A program made the position numbers and the translations under genes. Below, one piece after another: positions 1 to 9,391 of a stretch of 21,711 nucleotides of DNA (within the stretch, counting starts at the first letter, position 1; every line of letters begins with the position of its first letter). The DNA is from Pelargonium cotyledonis (taxonomy: Eukaryota > Streptophyta > Magnoliopsida > Geraniales > Geraniaceae): positions 1 to 21,711 of the forward strand of contig JAYMTA010001116.1 of assembly GCA_036897625.1 (NCBI GenBank). Direction: 5' to 3'. A model generated the notes under the pieces. The model did no database searches, was not told the origin of the DNA, and was given only the letters and a program-made list of their open reading frames with translations.

Positions 1-321
1 CCCGGACATTTTGGACCTGCCACGTGGCGCTTTCTGAGTCGTTGACAAACTTATGATTTTTTGAGCAGCATCAACTGTTTTTTGGCAATTGCAAACTCGT
101 ATCTGATGTTAAGTTTGCAGGTAGACATTTTGTTTGACATCACAAACTGTTCTTCTGTTTGTGGTCAAAAGTTAGCTATGCAGGATAGGGGACAACAAGT
201 TTGTTACCCAACTGTCCCACAACAGCCCAACCTGTGAGAGTAGTTAAACACGTCTAACCAATTGGTTGGGTCACAAACTACACTTGTGTTGCTTGATTTA
301 ATGTTTTATTTATTTTTCCAG
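1..321 (+). other. Intron 3' portion upstream of the protease exon
   Basis: No open frame resembling the rest of a C48 protease is visible here. The stretch is AT-rich after a GC-richer first 45 bases and contains several TTTG-led repeats (TTTGTTTGACAT near 130, TTTGTGGTC at 158, TTTGTTACCC at 200). It ends in a pyrimidine-rich tract and the acceptor TTTTTCCAG at 313-321. I therefore read it as the last intron of the gene whose terminal exon follows. Earlier exons would lie left of the window. Confidence 0.5.
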
Positions 322-556
322 TCATGATTGTGGACTCTATGTGATGGAATTCATGCGGACGTATAATGGACAACCATACGACATAGGCACTACTTTCATT
401 GATGGGGGTGAGATGCACGAAAGAGTTTTGCTGGACATGGTCATGAATGATTGCAATGCACTGAAGGAAAAAGTGAGGATGGTTGCTTTGGGTCAATTAA
501 AGGAGCCGTTGCAGAAGAAATTGCGAAGATCTCAAGGCAAGTGTAGTTCTGATTAG
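322..556 (+). CDS. Terminal exon of a Ulp1/C48-family cysteine protease, transposon type (5'-partial)
   Basis: The exon opens one base after the acceptor AG at 320-321 and runs 78 codons to TAG at 554-556. Its first residues, HDCGLYVMEFMR, match the nucleophile block of Ulp1/SENP-type C48 peptidases (x-D-C-G-hydrophobic-x-V-x-x-F-M). The Cys at 329-331 would be the catalytic thiol. The acidic/basic tail after it (MVMNDCNALKEKVRMVALG) is typical of the C-terminal end of such proteins. The family's catalytic His and Asp lie upstream and are not in the window, so activity cannot be judged. Plant Ulp1-like proteins of this sort are often carried by MULEs and paired with DUF1985; that link is inferred from the repeat-rich surroundings. 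A spurious ATG/GTG start inside the exon (341) should not be taken as the start. A host SUMO protease is possible but less likely here. Confidence 0.75.
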
Positions 557-583
557 ACTTTCTACTATGTGACCCAGCGTTCA

Positions 584-645
584 TTTGTAACGGAAATTGT
601 AAATAAGAATCGTTTTAACCATGTATCTAACGTTTTGTTTGTAAC
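584..645 (+). repeat. Two TTTGTAAC motifs 54 bp apart
   Basis: TTTGTAAC occurs at 584 and again at 638, exactly 54 bp apart, just after the protease stop codon. The spacing is the one seen in the clearer ladder at 7664-7965. This places the repeat family immediately 3' of the Ulp1-like gene. Confidence 0.6.
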
Positions 646-2200
646 CAGAAGTTAACAACTGCACTTGTGTTCATTATTGTAAAAAATTTGTCTCACAGTC
701 AAACTCATAAATGGTCTTAATTTGTCTGGTCACAAAAAAAAATCAACATATTGTGCCAACTTAAGACTGTAAGATCAAATGACATATATGTATTGATCAT
801 ATATGGCTGTTTATTTTGTATTTATCAGTGACATTAATGTTACTTGCTGTTATGAGTTTCTCAAATTTGTTAGGGTTGCAAACGTATTATGTACATTGCC
901 AATAAATGTTTGCAACTGAACACGTTTGCTTCTATTTGTAGACCATAATCATCCATATACTGTTTTCAACCAGATATGTAATGTTTGGACAACCTGATTT
1001 CATTCTCTCTAATCCTTGTTGCACTATAACCTAAGCAAAATGAGGGAAGAAGGAAGAGATACATTACATTTATTTAGACCATATTAACCCCATTATGTCG
1101 CATTTATTCAATGTATAATATTACAGAAATTGAAATCAAAGGGCGTTATAGACTTTTTCCAAACTATACTACTTTTTTTGACATCACAATTTGACAGGAA
1201 CCTCTTCACCTCTTACAACTTCAATTTAAGAACATATAGACTGTCTCTCTTTGTTTGACCTCCTAAAGAGTCTGTAGTCCTAAAGGCTTTCTTTCACATA
1301 CAAGCAGTATATGCCAAACCTCTACCCCTGGTCATGGTATTTTCTTCCTCCAGCAAGCCACATGAGTGTCATAGGTGCGTTGTATACATAATGTCATTAT
1401 GCTATATTGTCTGTTTTACCATACACCTTAAGTTGTTTTACATCTTCATCTACAAAGAATGACATATTGTTGTTCTTGTCTATTTATTGTGATGCAATTA
1501 TTTACCACCAGTCATGTTCATAATCTTATCTATGTGTTCTGACACAACAAATTTCATTCTCCACTATTCTAGGATTATGCTTTTATACGTCAACCTTGGT
1601 TTTCCTGTTCAAAAACATTATGATGTCCATCTTTTCACCACACCTTCGTTTGCGGTCAGTATGTGCTGAACCCATTCCTTGGTTTTCTTTTTTCACCGGT
1701 TCTTACACCGCCTATGAACTAACACATACATTGAATTTTTGCTTTTGAAGATTGTGATGGATTACTTTCCAAAAGGATGCAATGCTAATAGATAATAGGG
1801 TATGCATGATGAGGCTTGTTAAACTAGAATGAAGTTACAAATCTTGCATGTTTCTTATGAATGGTTTGAATGGAATTGATACAACTTAAATCAATCCCAT
1901 ATTCAACCTCATCGCAAATGGTTTAACTTGGTTCTATGTATGGTACTGATGCTTCAACGCCTTACACAACGATCATACTTGCTTTTGTACACGTCGAAGC
2001 TACATTTGACTTTTGTAAATTAGTGGATTCTTGAAGGGTGTAACATAACGCATTGTGGCCAATACATTTTTGTAACTAGAATATAGAAATGGACTGTTAT
2101 TCTTATTTGGCCGCTTTGTTATTGGTAAGCATAAGCGAAAATGGGTAAGATGATATTTGATTTCCCTGTAACATTGCAAACTTGCTTTGATTAGTTGTAT
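646..2200. other. Noncoding repeat-derived stretch
   Basis: No coding frame here convinces me. The stretch is AT-rich. It contains degenerate copies of the CTTGGTTT..TGTTCA motif near 1593 and 1678 (CCTTGGTTTTCCTGTTCA and CCTTGGTTTTCTTTTTTC), which elsewhere mark the cassettes. This suggests a still older, more decayed cassette. The only reverse-orientation AGTTACAAA in this part is near 1834. Confidence 0.45.
901..906 (+). terminator. Candidate poly(A) signal AATAAA
   Basis: AATAAA lies about 345 bp past the stop of the protease exon, in AT-rich sequence followed by T-rich stretches. It is the first canonical hexamer I see downstream on this strand. In AT-rich DNA the hexamer is common by chance, so this is only a candidate. 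Confidence 0.25.
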
Positions 2201-2207
2201 CTGAATG

Positions 2208-2269
2208 TTTGTAACTGAACACTGTTCCTTTAGTTTGTTCAATCACAGTCTCCATATTGTGTTTGTAAC
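2208..2269 (+). repeat. Two TTTGTAAC motifs 54 bp apart, upstream of cassette 1
   Basis: TTTGTAACTG at 2208 and TTTGTAACAA at 2262 are 54 bp apart. The spacer ends in AGTCTCCATATTGTG, which resembles AGTCTCCAAAATGAG in the unit at 7773-7826. The two places are therefore copies of the same repeat, not just chance motif hits. Confidence 0.65.
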
Positions 2270-2299
2270 AAACGATGGGATATAGACTGACCGACCCGT

Positions 2300-3380
2300 T
2301 CTCTTCCCGTCTCCGTACTGGATATTCCCGCTCTCCTTATTTTAAAATGGCAAAGTAAAGCAGTAAATATTGCCCTCCATAATTTGAAATGCCAATCTCA
2401 ATTCCTAATTCCCGCGCTAGCAAAAGTCAATCATATTTCCGCCAATAAAAAACCTTATGTTACATTATGGGTTGCAGAACCTAACCCAAACCCTACTGGC
2501 GCTCTCCCAAATTTTCAATTCCCGGTACTAACAAATTTCAATTTTGTAATTCCCACAAATAAAAATTTCAAACCTAACCTACATCAATACACAAGATTGT
2601 TCATCCCAACTATTTAATTGAATCCCAACAAATCTTGTCTAGTACAATACCTCGTTTATGAGACAACCATTATCATTGATCTCTCACCTAAGATTTCATT
2701 GAACCGAACTTATATCCCTGCATATGGCATCTTTATCTCCTGGTTATATCATGTTTATGTGAGTAGTTTCCTATGTTCGTATTTTCTAACTTATTGTTCT
2801 GTGAGAATTTTATTCTACCTACTTATTGTTTAGTGTGTTCATTATTCTTTGCTTATGTTCGCTGTTTTCATTAGTCTTAGGTGGACTTATCAGGGTTATG
2901 CTAATGCGACTGGGAAATATTTGTCCACAAATTGTTTCCCTGAATTTCAACAATGGTTTCTCTGTTCAATGATTTGGCTGTGTAGGTGTACTACACCACA
3001 CATGTTTTTGAGGTTGGATGTTACTTTAAACTTCTGCATTCCCTCTAATATATACATAAGACCGTACTTACACATTGTTTCATGTTTCTAGTTTTAGGGC
3101 CTAACGTATCATTTTTCAAGTGGATACAAATGTAGTGACCCTTGTGAAGAGTAATCGGTTTGCAAGGAATAAAGCCAATGACGGGAATGACAATCCTTAC
3201 ACTGCCCTTCTCTCTATCTCACAGTTGATGCTACCCACGGTAGCTTCCACTTAATTAAGATAGGACACTATGTTTTGTAAGGAAACATAACAAGCAAACT
3301 TGTTATGAATAGGTACTACGTATTGTAAAAAGTGTAACTTGAGCCTTAGTGGGAGGTGAGCTTATGTATTTGCTATGATC
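2300..3380 (+). repeat. Decayed cassette 1 (promoter-like block plus gene-like remnant)
   Basis: The block at 2310-2620 is made of degenerate units built on TTCCCGCTCTCC, AAATTTCAATT and CCTAATTCCC. A weak TATA-like TATTTAA lies at 2611. An ATG at 2724 begins MASLSPGYIMFM and then stops. TGGTTTCTCTGTTCA is at 2954-2968. A frame of about 50 codons at 3102-3254 (…NRFARNKANDGNDNPYTA…) lacks a start and has no recognised relative. The 19-mer CTTATGTATTTGCTATGAT at 3361-3379 closes the unit and recurs in cassette 3. I see no intact gene. Confidence 0.45.
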
Positions 3381-4115
3381 GTAACCATCATATAATTGTC
3401 ACTACAAATGAAAAGTGAAATAGATTTTTCCGTGAACCAACACATTAGTTGTAACTAGTATTCAATGTTGAAGATGTCTTTCCTATACATCATGTATAAC
3501 ATTTCATATTATTTTATCACATTATCATCTACTGACTTTGTGTGTCAAACACTTTGATCCTCTTACATGGTTGTGTATGTAAGATGTATGAAGTGATCTC
3601 AATCAATAACATAAACCAGTAATAAGATCACAACTAAATATGATGCGGAATTACAAAAACTTGATTTACCTCCCGCCACAGTTTTGCACCAATTCGAGCT
3701 TCTGCCCAAGTATTTGGAATGCTATTCTAAATTGTGCTCAACCTCTAAACTGATGGTGTATGTGTGATTAAGTAAGATTGAACAATTTAGGGAACAAACC
3801 AATTTATATGTATAGTCTCATATTGCTCTTCCCATCAAAGAGCAATAAAAGAGCAGTTACAGAATATGAAAGGTGGGAGCTTAAGGGTAAAGGAATATGA
3901 ACCCTCTTATGTTTATTATCCCACTCATGAACTTAATTGGGTCCTAATAATTATGACTCATAATATAAGTGGGTTTTGTTACAGTGTAGACTAAATCCTA
4001 TTAGGGACCAATAAAGACTACATCCATTGGAATACTCCATATCCATGTCAAATAGCCATTTCATTTATGCAACTTAACGCTGCTACATTTCAGTGAGTAT
4101 ATAAATTAACCGTAA
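3381..4115. other. Noncoding stretch with a small imperfect hairpin
   Basis: There is no supported gene. At about 3937-4012 the arms ATTGGGTCCTAATA and TATTAGGGACCAAT are inverted repeats (12 of 14 match) around a loop of roughly 48 bp. It could be a small MITE remnant, but no target duplication is evident. AGTTGTAACTAG near 3446 is another member of the TTTGTAAC motif family. Confidence 0.35.
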
Positions 4116-4119
4116 ATTG

Positions 4120-4740
4120 TTTGTAACTGGTTATTACATTCGAATCAACCAATAATCAATTGTCTTGGTTTTCCAAAAATATGTTCCCGCTCACTTTGAA
4201 TTGAATTTTTATCGCAAACCCTAATTCCTGGTTTCACTTTTAATACAAACCTAAAAATTAGCTACATTCACGCTACCCAACGCCCTCAAAACCCTAATTC
4301 TAAAACGCAAAAACATTAACCCTAATTGCCAATATTGCCTATTTAAACACGTTCTACCAAAGTTAGATACCCTAACACTCTGCCTCCGACATGGAACAAC
4401 ATTTGAATATTATATTTGAATGTCCTGTTCATAGGTACGTGGCAACCCCAACTTATTGTATTTGATTTGCAGTACCTTATATCAGAGTTTGATTTACAAC
4501 TCTCTATTCATTTATGTTCGCTGTGTTCAACAATTGTTAGTTCCATTCTTAAGGATTATGGCGCATGGACCTTGATTTATATGTCTACACATACTTTCAA
4601 CCTTGGTTTCTCTGGTGAACACAAATTTCAATCTTGGTTTATCTATTCAACGCAAATTTCAATCTTGGTTTCTCTGTTCAATACAAAGAAGCCTAGGTGT
4701 AGTTATCAACACATTCTTATGAGGTTAGTTGGTGAATAAA
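4120..4740 (+). repeat. Decayed cassette 2 with TATA box and 31-bp tandem triplet
   Basis: TTTGTAACTGG at 4120 is followed about 54 bp later by a unit end (TCCAAAAATATG) fused to TTCCCGCTC. AAACCCTAATTC-type units follow to about 4330. TATTTAAAC at 4340 precedes an ATG at 4391 by 51 bp. That ATG opens MEQHLNIIFECPVH and meets AG|GTACGT at about 4434, a good donor. At 4602, 4633 and 4664 the motif CTTGGTTTCTCTGTTCA is repeated three times at exactly 31-bp spacing, with ACAAATTTCAAT between. The open frame at 4416-4739 spans this tandem repeat and I do not regard it as a gene. Confidence 0.5.
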
Positions 4741-5241
4741 TATTTCAATGTTCATGTATTCCAAAATATTAATCTCATTCCCAACGCACCTAACAACATG
4801 TTTGTCTGTTGATTTTGATGTGTGTGATACGTAAGTTCACAAGTGGCTTAGAGATCAATGGCTTTGGCATTGTACTTTGGTACGCCTAACATGATAATAT
4901 ATTATGGAAGGACACAGTCACACAAATGAAACCTTTGATCTTACATTGGCGGACTATTTAAACGTTTGCACATCTCCCGTGTGTATTATGTACTTCAGTT
5001 ATTGGAATATGGAATGAAACAGATTTATGCATTTGCTTTGAATTGCAAGCAATATGTTAAATGTATAATTAATATGATCATGTAACTGTTATTGACACTT
5101 TGTTTTGTTGTATATATCGCACCGATAAGGTGGTAGTAACTGATTCAGTTGCAAGCCATTTTCTTTATGTTAAAAGTGTATAAAACTTAATGTAGTACCC
5201 TGTGAAAAATTCATACCACTAGTATAGTGGGCCAATATAAG
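4741..5241. other. Noncoding AT-rich stretch
   Basis: I see no gene. There are isolated motif relatives (CATGTAACTG near 5081, TAGTAACTGATTC near 5133) and otherwise unstructured AT-rich DNA. Confidence 0.4.
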
Positions 5242-5302
5242 TTTGTAACTGAAGACTCCTTGGTACAATAATTACATACAATATCCATATTATGTTTGTA
5301 AC
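5242..5302 (+). repeat. Two TTTGTAACT motifs 53 bp apart, upstream of cassette 3
   Basis: TTTGTAACTGAAG at 5242 and TTTGTAACTTG at 5295 are 53 bp apart. The spacer ends ATATCCATATTATG, matching the unit ends at 2247-2261 and 7813-7826. This is the same roughly 54-bp repeat in the same position relative to a cassette. Confidence 0.65.
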
Positions 5303-5344
5303 TTGTTAAGTGATGTAGGAGCACTATTCAATAGGTACTTATAA

Positions 5345-5645
5345 ATATTGCTCTTTATCTCAAATGTTGATTCCCGCCACCTATAATTTGAAGTTTGAAT
5401 CAACAAAGCCGAATTCCCGCTAGTCCATAATTGAAACTAAAACCCTACTTCTCGCTACACAGTTTGAAAATGTTTATCTCAAACCCTAATTCCTGATCCC
5501 CAATCCTTACAATAATTCTCGCATCCAAAGACTAACATAAACCAATAGTCAAAAACTGACATGCATTAATGTGGTACATTTAAATGGTGTAAATAAATGT
5601 TTGAAATGACATCCATAACAAGGGTACTTTCGTCCTAATAATTCC
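5345..5645 (+). repeat. CCCGC / AAACCCTAAT degenerate block of cassette 3
   Basis: The block repeats TTCCCGCnnn, ATAATTTGAA and AAACCCTA elements (GATTCCCGCCACC, AATTCCCGCTAG, CTTCTCGCTAC, AAACCCTAATTCC). It lies between the TTTGTAAC pair and a TATA box, as in cassettes 2 and 4. It is noncoding. Confidence 0.5.
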
Positions 5646-5647
5646 TC

Positions 5648-5654
5648 TATATAA
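5648..5654 (+). promoter_or_regulatory. TATA box of cassette 3
   Basis: TATATAA in the context CCTCTATATAAGTAAGG, 57 bp upstream of the ATG at 5705. In cassette 4 the same element stands 55 bp upstream of its ATG, and in cassette 2 a TATTTAA stands 51 bp upstream. The conserved spacing argues that these were real core promoters. Confidence 0.5.
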
Positions 5655-5704
5655 GTAAGGAGATTATTTCTCATTAGCACAATATCCATTTCCAAACTGA
5701 AGTG

Positions 5705-6300
5705 ATGGCATATACTTCACTTGGCGATTTTGAAAGTACAATGTGGTCTCGGATGTGTGGCTACACAATGTATGTTTTAACTATTTCTTGTGTTGTTTAT
5801 GTTGAATTCGCTGCCATTGATTTTTTTTTTCATTGGGTTCATTTGACTACTTGGGAATACGAAATGATGCGGGTATTATTCGTCATATCTTCCCAGTTTT
5901 ACAAGCAATCATTGCGTACCTACGACCTTCATTTCACTGTATAACTACTACATTAAATTTCAATCGTGGTTTCTCTGTTCATTCTGTACCATGCGAAGTG
6001 CTGGTCCACGATACTCATTTGAGTGTCGATACCACTCACTTGGATGACCGAATTTTAGAAGAGATGATGGAACATGTAACATGAGACCTTCACAATTTAT
6101 TTGTACATATACATATCGAAAACAATTAAGGTCCTTTGTTGCTCTACGGTACTACAAGTTGCATTCCATCTCCGACAAAGGTCTGTGTGTTACCATCCGG
6201 TGGCTGTTTCCAACCCGCGCTCAGTGTCCAGTCATCATATGCCACTTTTTGTAGCCGTTGACCTTCATCTATATTTTCGATACCTACGTTTATAGATGAT
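5705..6300 (+). pseudogene. Cassette 3 gene remnant (unidentified; conserved CEVxVH segment)
   Basis: An ATG at 5705 opens MAYTSLGDFESTMWSRMCGY and is followed by a possible donor (AAT|GTATGTTTT). The best-supported coding part is the frame ending with TGA at 6082-6084. From about 5965 it reads GFSVHSVPCEVLVHDTHLSV and continues to LDDRILEEMMEHVT. Cassette 4 keeps the same frame at 8528-8632 with the pattern G-F-x4-6-CEV-x-VH-x2-HL-x-V-x-T-x-H-x2-DR. Similarity at the DNA level continues past the stop (CATCTCCGACAAAGGTC at about 6164-6183 against TATCTCCGACGAAGGTC at about 8747). I do not recognise the family. The upstream frame at 5833-5960 may be chance or an extension of the same exon. Confidence 0.4.
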
Positions 6301-7010
6301 GGGTACAAGGGGTTAACGTTCAACTAAAGTTGAGCTTATGTATTTGCTATGATGTTTTCCAACAAGCGCTTAATCGTATAGTCATTTGTTTCCTATAGTT
6401 TACAAATTTGTAGAACTAGCTAACTTCAAATTCAGTCTATACAATGCATATGATGTTGTATATATTTGTTTACAATCATATAGTTGCAAGTGAACTTATG
6501 TATTTGCTATGATTATAATTTCGGTATCATGTGATTTGAATTCTGAGTATATGTATTTGTTATTAATGTGAGATTAGGGTATGTAGTTGAACAATTTTAT
6601 TGCTTGAGAAAAGATAATGATAGAAATTTGTTGCCAGTACCTCTCAATATGAATGGACTACACACGTCCAATGATAAATTGTAGCTGTACTTGGTCATTG
6701 TAATATTATTTGTAAAGTAACCAATAATTATTTGTAACTATAATGATTAAGAGACTTACTTTCGTTGTACAAAAGAGGATGTTATGATGACTCAATAATA
6801 TAAATTTTTTGTACCAACTACATTAATATGAGGAAGAAAGTGAACCCGTTTCAAGTAATGTAAGAGACTGAATTCGTTCCAGGAAATTACATTTTCCAAG
6901 TTAATATAGTACCTTGAATTTGTTTTTAACACAAACTAATTGAATTAAGTACCGTAAAAAAAACTTTTGAATTCATCAAATTTCCACAATTTGAAACATA
7001 AATAGGATTA
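6301..7010. other. Noncoding stretch with repeated 19-mer and TTTGTAA motifs
   Basis: The 19-mer CTTATGTATTTGCTATGAT occurs at 6335-6353 and 6495-6513, identical to 3361-3379, with a weaker relative near 6549. Motif relatives ATTGTAGCTG (6679), TTTGTAAAG (6709) and TTTGTAACTA (6731) lie 30 and 22 bp apart. I see no gene. Confidence 0.45.
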
Positions 7011-7013
7011 CAC

Positions 7014-7227
7014 AATGTTCTCTCTACATATAACTACAACCATAAAATCTTCATATACTTGGTACAATCATCAAGCAATGTGGGAAACAAGAACTAACTA
7101 TGGAGTAGAGAAATAATCACTCATTAATAGGAATATTGAATGTTATGTATACATATAACTAGAGGCATAAAATCTTCATATACTTGGTACAATTATCAAA
7201 CAATATGGGAAAGAAGAAGAAACTATG
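7014..7227 (+). repeat. Tandem duplication, two 89-bp copies 125 bp apart
   Basis: Copies at 7014-7102 and 7139-7227 share long blocks, for example CATAAAATCTTCATATACTT followed by GGTACAAT, and both end in AACTATGG. The spacer between them is about 36 bp. Neither copy looks coding. Confidence 0.75.
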
Positions 7228-7655
7228 GTTAACATATCCCTCTCTAACTCTTTTGCTTTCTCTCTATTTTGTCCTCTCACAAACAGATTTACAGCTACCA
7301 CAAAAAGTGTAAACATATCCCTAACTGAGCCTAAAGACTTATTAGCTTGGCCCACTCAAAATATCTTATTGAATGAGGACACAACTCAACATCATCAACC
7401 TTCCTGTTCATGCGATGACCTCATCACCATAGAGCTTGCTCTAACACGCTAGAACTTTGGCTCTCCTCTCTTTAACATGGTGTGACTTTTGGTAACACAA
7501 AATTGGTATTTGTAAGTAGAAACCAAAAACGAACCGCAGCACATCATACTAACACAATAAACAATAATTCATTTTGGTTACATAAGTGATTTATAACAGA
7601 CATATGTCATTGGTTATGAGGATAAAATTGAATTACTTGTATTAAATTACACACC
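7228..7655. other. Unassigned stretch
   Basis: A 75-codon frame at 7225-7452 begins inside the preceding tandem repeat and has low complexity at its start, so I do not call it a gene. Its end, HHQPSCSCDDLITIELALTR, sits in the least AT-rich part of this stretch (7340-7460) and may be a separate repeat insertion. TATTTGTAAG at about 7508 is another motif relative. Confidence 0.35.
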
Positions 7656-7663
7656 AATCAATA

Positions 7664-7965
7664 TTTGTAACTGAGTCATACAGTACAAGAATGATTCAGG
7701 ACAGTCACCGTCATTAGGTTGTAACTGATTCCATGTAGGGAACTTACATTTATCAGTTTTAGCCATTCAATGTTTGTAGCTAAACTTTATTGTTTGACAA
7801 GCATTAATTAAAGTCTCCAAAATGAGTTTGTAACTGGTTCCATGTAAGTAATGGTACTTATTATCATAATCAACGCCAATTTATGATTGTAACTTCAACT
7901 TATTGTTGACGAATGCTTAAGTATACTCTATGTCATGAGTTTGTAACTGGTACCATGTAAGTACT
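7664..7965 (+). repeat. 54-bp TTTGTAAC ladder with a 108-bp dimer pattern
   Basis: Motif starts are at 7664, 7718, 7773, 7827, 7886 and 7940, giving spacings of 54, 55, 54, 59 and 54 bp. Units beginning at 7718, 7827 and 7940 share CTGnTnCCATGTA(A/G)G after the motif. Units at 7773 and 7886 share TTATTGTT(T)GAC and ATG(A/T)..GAG ends. The array is therefore an alternating dimer of about 108-113 bp. It lies directly upstream of the CCCGC block and TATA box of cassette 4. Confidence 0.75.
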
Positions 7966-8019
7966 AAACGTAAAGACATTCCTAACCCTATGGAAAACGT
8001 AAAGCCTAAAGCCTAATGT

Positions 8020-8275
8020 CTACTTCCCGCTCTCCAAAATTTTCAAATCTAAACTTCAAGCCCGTTTCCCACTCTCCATAATTTTGAAATCCGATCTACA
8101 AGCCCGTTTCCCACTCAACAAAATTTTAATGTCCAATCCAAACCCAACTTCCCGCTCTTGGTATTTTTTAAAGTTACAAACCAAACCATTTTTCCCGCCC
8201 CCTAATTTGAAATTCCAACCAAACCAAACTTCCCGCTCTTCAAAATTTGGAAGACTCCCGTTTCCCAAATCCCAA
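8020..8275 (+). repeat. CCCGC degenerate tandem block of cassette 4
   Basis: There are about five degenerate units of 40-60 bp built on CAACTTCCCGCTCTCC, AAAATTTTGAAAT and CCAAnCCAAA (CTTCCCGCTCTCC at 8025, CGTTTCCCACTCTCC at 8065, CGTTTCCCACTCAAC at 8105, CTTCCCGCTCTTGG at 8149, CTTCCCGCTCTTC at 8229). Both strands are open across it only because the units are repetitive, so the 81- and 87-codon frames here are artefacts. Confidence 0.6.
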
Positions 8276-8314
8276 CATAAGCGATGTTGTAACCAATACA
8301 TACAGTTATTACTC

Positions 8315-8321
8315 TATATAA
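8315..8321 (+). promoter_or_regulatory. TATA box of cassette 4
   Basis: TATATAA in the context ACTCTATATAAGGCC, 55 bp before the ATG at 8370. It is the clearest of the + strand core promoters because the flanking CTCTATATAAG is shared with cassette 3 (5645-5655). Confidence 0.5.
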
Positions 8322-8369
8322 GGCCATTATATTTGATCTGTGTGTGATCATCAGAATTGGGGTGACACC

Positions 8370-8830
8370 ATGTATGCCTTCATTGTTTCATTTGTTTTGC
8401 AAGAATTTCCTATTCCCTTTACATTATTTTTTGTCTCTTAATTTTATATACTAATTGGGAATATGAACTGATGTGGGTATGAAGTTAAATCAAATGCTTG
8501 TTGCACACCAAAGGATAATGGATGTGCGACCTTGGTTTCTTTTTTCAATCCATTGCATGCGAAGTGGTAGTTCATAACAGTCACTTGACTGTCGGAACAC
8601 CACATTTCAAGGACCGGAATTTCCAAAAATGATGCAAGTTTCGAGTCATGACCTTCAGAAAGGTGCTTCAAATATACATCAACAAACAAAGCAATGTAGA
8701 TGATATTTAAGGTCTCATGGCGGTGTATGGGTTGCAATATCTAGAAGTATCTCCGACGAAGGTCGATGTGTTACCATTCAATGACGATTTCTTTGTTTAA
8801 GTACTCAAGTTTGCACATTAAATAGTATAC
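8370..8830 (+). pseudogene. Cassette 4 gene remnant (unidentified; paralogue of cassette 3)
   Basis: An ATG at 8370 opens a frame that soon breaks. ATTGGGAATATGAACTGATG at about 8454 matches CTTGGGAATACGAAATGATG at 5850 in cassette 3, but here the frame contains TGA. From 8528 the frame DLGFFFQSIACEVVVHNSHL continues to TGA at 8630 and aligns residue by residue with cassette 3 (CEV, VH, HL and DR conserved). The motif CTTGGTTTCTTTTTTCA is at 8531-8547. Stops and lost segments show that it is decayed. The product is unknown. Confidence 0.4.
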
Positions 8831-8916
8831 TGAACATAGATATACTTCTCAAATTTCACATATTGACTGGTATTGAAATGAATGTTAAAGTTTGCAATCT
8901 TCTTTTCTTTTTGATG

Positions 8917-9360
8917 ATGCAAGCGTTTTTATTTGTGTTTTTGAAATACTATTTTCAAATTGACCCTTCACTATGAAGTAGTATCTATTGGTCAAAATTG
9001 GACTACTGTCCCTAACTTAACCGTGAATTTATTTGTAACTGAAAAGTAACTGAGGTTCGTGCACCGTGAAGGTGTTTGCTTATTACTGAGTAATGATGTA
9101 AATAAAAGTTCATATTTTCATTTACAATATGTCAAATTGAAGGAGGGAGTAGTTGAAGAAAGTGATTGTATGATTCAATTTTTATAGCAATATCCATTAA
9201 CATTTTGTATGTGAACTCTAATTACAGAAACTATTGTATGACTTCACCATAACTTAATTGTAACTTAATTTAAAATCCCACCAACAGTACAAACAGAATA
9301 CACACCCAAAAACAGAATAACTGAAATAGACAATTGCAGATGTAATCAACTTCCATCCGT
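8917..9360 (+). repeat. Direct repeat, left copy (with 9938-10368)
   Basis: ATGCAAGCGTTTTTATTTG at 8917 begins a segment that reappears at 9938 about 1,021 bp away. Blocks shared through the copy include GTCAAAATTGGACT, TTAACCGTGAA, TTTGTAACTGA, AGGTTCGTGCACCGT, TGATGTAAATAAAAGTTCA and GCAnATGTAATCAACT at the end. Identity looks like about 75-80% with small indels. The two copies flank the coiled-coil gene at 9392-9766. Confidence 0.75.
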
Positions 9361-9391
9361 CACATATCATAAAAAAACAAAATACTCATGT

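Noticed and set aside
7225-7452. 75-codon + frame
   Set aside because: It starts inside a tandem duplication, has low-complexity Ser/Phe sequence, and shows no homologue, promoter or splice support.
2384-8347. Frames at 2384-2617, 8056-8301 and 8084-8347
   Set aside because: They translate the CCCGC/AAATTT degenerate repeat blocks; openness comes from the repeat composition on both strands.
8444-8737. 97-codon - frame opposite cassette 4
   Set aside because: It is antisense to the CEVxVH segment, which is conserved in the + frame with cassette 3; the - frame is not conserved.
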